DNA of 64,000 nucleotides, taken from Ceratothoa steindachneri (taxonomy: Eukaryota > Arthropoda > Malacostraca > Isopoda > Cymothoidae). Where the stretch lies: assembly GCA_963969495.1 (NCBI GenBank), contig OZ018321.1, forward strand, positions 138,780,685-138,844,684, written 5' to 3'. Shown piece by piece: positions 63,151 through 64,000 of the stretch (positions are counted from its first letter, which is position 1; every line of letters begins with the position of its first letter). A program made the translations under genes and the position numbers. The notes under the pieces were generated by a model. That model worked only from the letters and a program-made list of their open reading frames with translations. It ran no database searches and was not told the DNA's origin.

Positions 63151-64000
63151 ACCGTACAGAGGAGAAAATTGAAACAATAATATTTCAGGAAGATGAAAAA
63201 ACAAGGTTATTTTTGATGACGATGAAATTCATCAAATTTTTTAAAACAACAATTTGACGTCAAACCTCTCGATCAAATGAAGAAACAATTGTATCAGTGT
63301 GGTTGTTGACTGAGCTTGGAAAAAGTTTGAAAATACTAGCTATTTAAAGCCAATAATTAGTCTCCGCTTCATGCTTTTATTGAAGACTATTGATTGATGA
63401 GTGAGTTCGGAGCTGTTTGGGTTTTTATCAAAATTCATCTCAAATATTTCCCTAGTCAGAACCATTAGTTACTTCGTTGGTTACTAACATGAGAAAACTA
63501 CAACCTCAAACACTCGCATAAGCAAAACTTTCATCGGCACTAAAAACAAACACACTTGGGAAAAGGGAGTCAATTTTCTCTTATCTGGACCTGTGGCAAA
63601 AACGGATAAATTTATATTCGAATCATACCCAGGGCAGATGGGGTCCCTCTCACAGATAAGGCATTCTCCCATCAATTCGATTTGAAATATCAAATTGGGA
63701 AGTAAACTGTTTTCTTGGGGTTGATGTCAATCAGCAACGCCTCCTAATTAATACTGTGACTTAGTCAGGATCGTTTTTGGTGGCAATGTTGAGTTTGTTT
63801 CGTCATAAAAACCACAACCTAAGAGTCATACTCCGAAAAATAGTGATAAGAGGACATTCTTCCTTTGGATGAGTTTTTGAATCAGGCAACACCTAAAATA
63901 ATAGCTGTCTTTTTAATAAATTAAAGGTTTACTCAGACCTTACGGGCGGTGTGACTCTAAGCCGCACCTTGCCTAGTCGATTTCCTTTTGGAAAATAAGA
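63151..64000. other. No gene recognised to the window end
   Basis: Moderately AT-rich sequence with only short open frames (such as a 69-codon minus-strand frame at 63,484-63,693) and no similarity I recognise. It could be further retrotransposon debris. Confidence 0.35.

Noticed and set aside
1..64000. CRISPR arrays, bacterial operons or prophage
   Set aside because: The split genes, splice signals and LINEs show a eukaryotic genome. The tandem repeats do not have the repeat-spacer pattern.

Overview
The window is eukaryotic and AT-rich, with genes split by GT-AG introns. It most likely comes from an invertebrate animal. An arthropod such as a crustacean would fit the CR1/jockey-type LINEs and the lectin architecture, but the taxon is a weak inference.

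Most of the window (1 to about 54,606) is a head-to-tail tandem array with a period of about 19.76 kb: a first unit cut by the left window edge, then two full units. Each unit carries one intact plus-strand gene (CDS 2,781-13,252; 22,541-33,011; 42,300-52,773). I assembled each from 19 coding exons into a predicted secreted protein of 742 residues. It has a signal peptide, a short four-cysteine segment, a long heptad-repeat coiled-coil stalk rich in N-glycosylation sequons (21 in the whole protein), a cysteine-rich segment built from micro-exons, and a C-terminal C-type lectin-like domain with a QPD motif. All 17 introns after coding exons 2-18 are phase 1 and the last is phase 2. A TATA-like box and a likely 5'UTR exon lie about 1.7 kb upstream of each ATG, and an AATAAA follows each stop. 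The three proteins differ at only nine residues.

Between the genes each full unit holds non-coding DNA: a GC-richer block with a 170-bp direct duplication, a six-unit minisatellite of about 113 bp, and a degenerate short-period repeat. The third copy is nearly identical to the others until about 53,759. It then diverges sharply and loses homology at about 54,606. This marks the right edge of the array and places the duplication junctions at about 15,084 and 34,843.

The right flank (54.6-64 kb) is a transposon graveyard. It holds a decayed jockey-like reverse transcriptase (55.7-56.8 kb), an endonuclease fragment (57.2-57.4 kb), and two 5'-truncated LINE copies of one CR1-like family (57,741-59,963 and 59,974-61,968). 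Both LINEs end in a TTCTGTAG octamer tail next to TTC-rich microsatellite. A second endonuclease-like fragment lies near 62.9-63.15 kb. A dispersed AT-rich repeat found in intron 16 of every lectin copy recurs in reverse orientation at 57.4 and 62.3 kb. No RNA genes, CRISPR arrays or bacterial features were seen.
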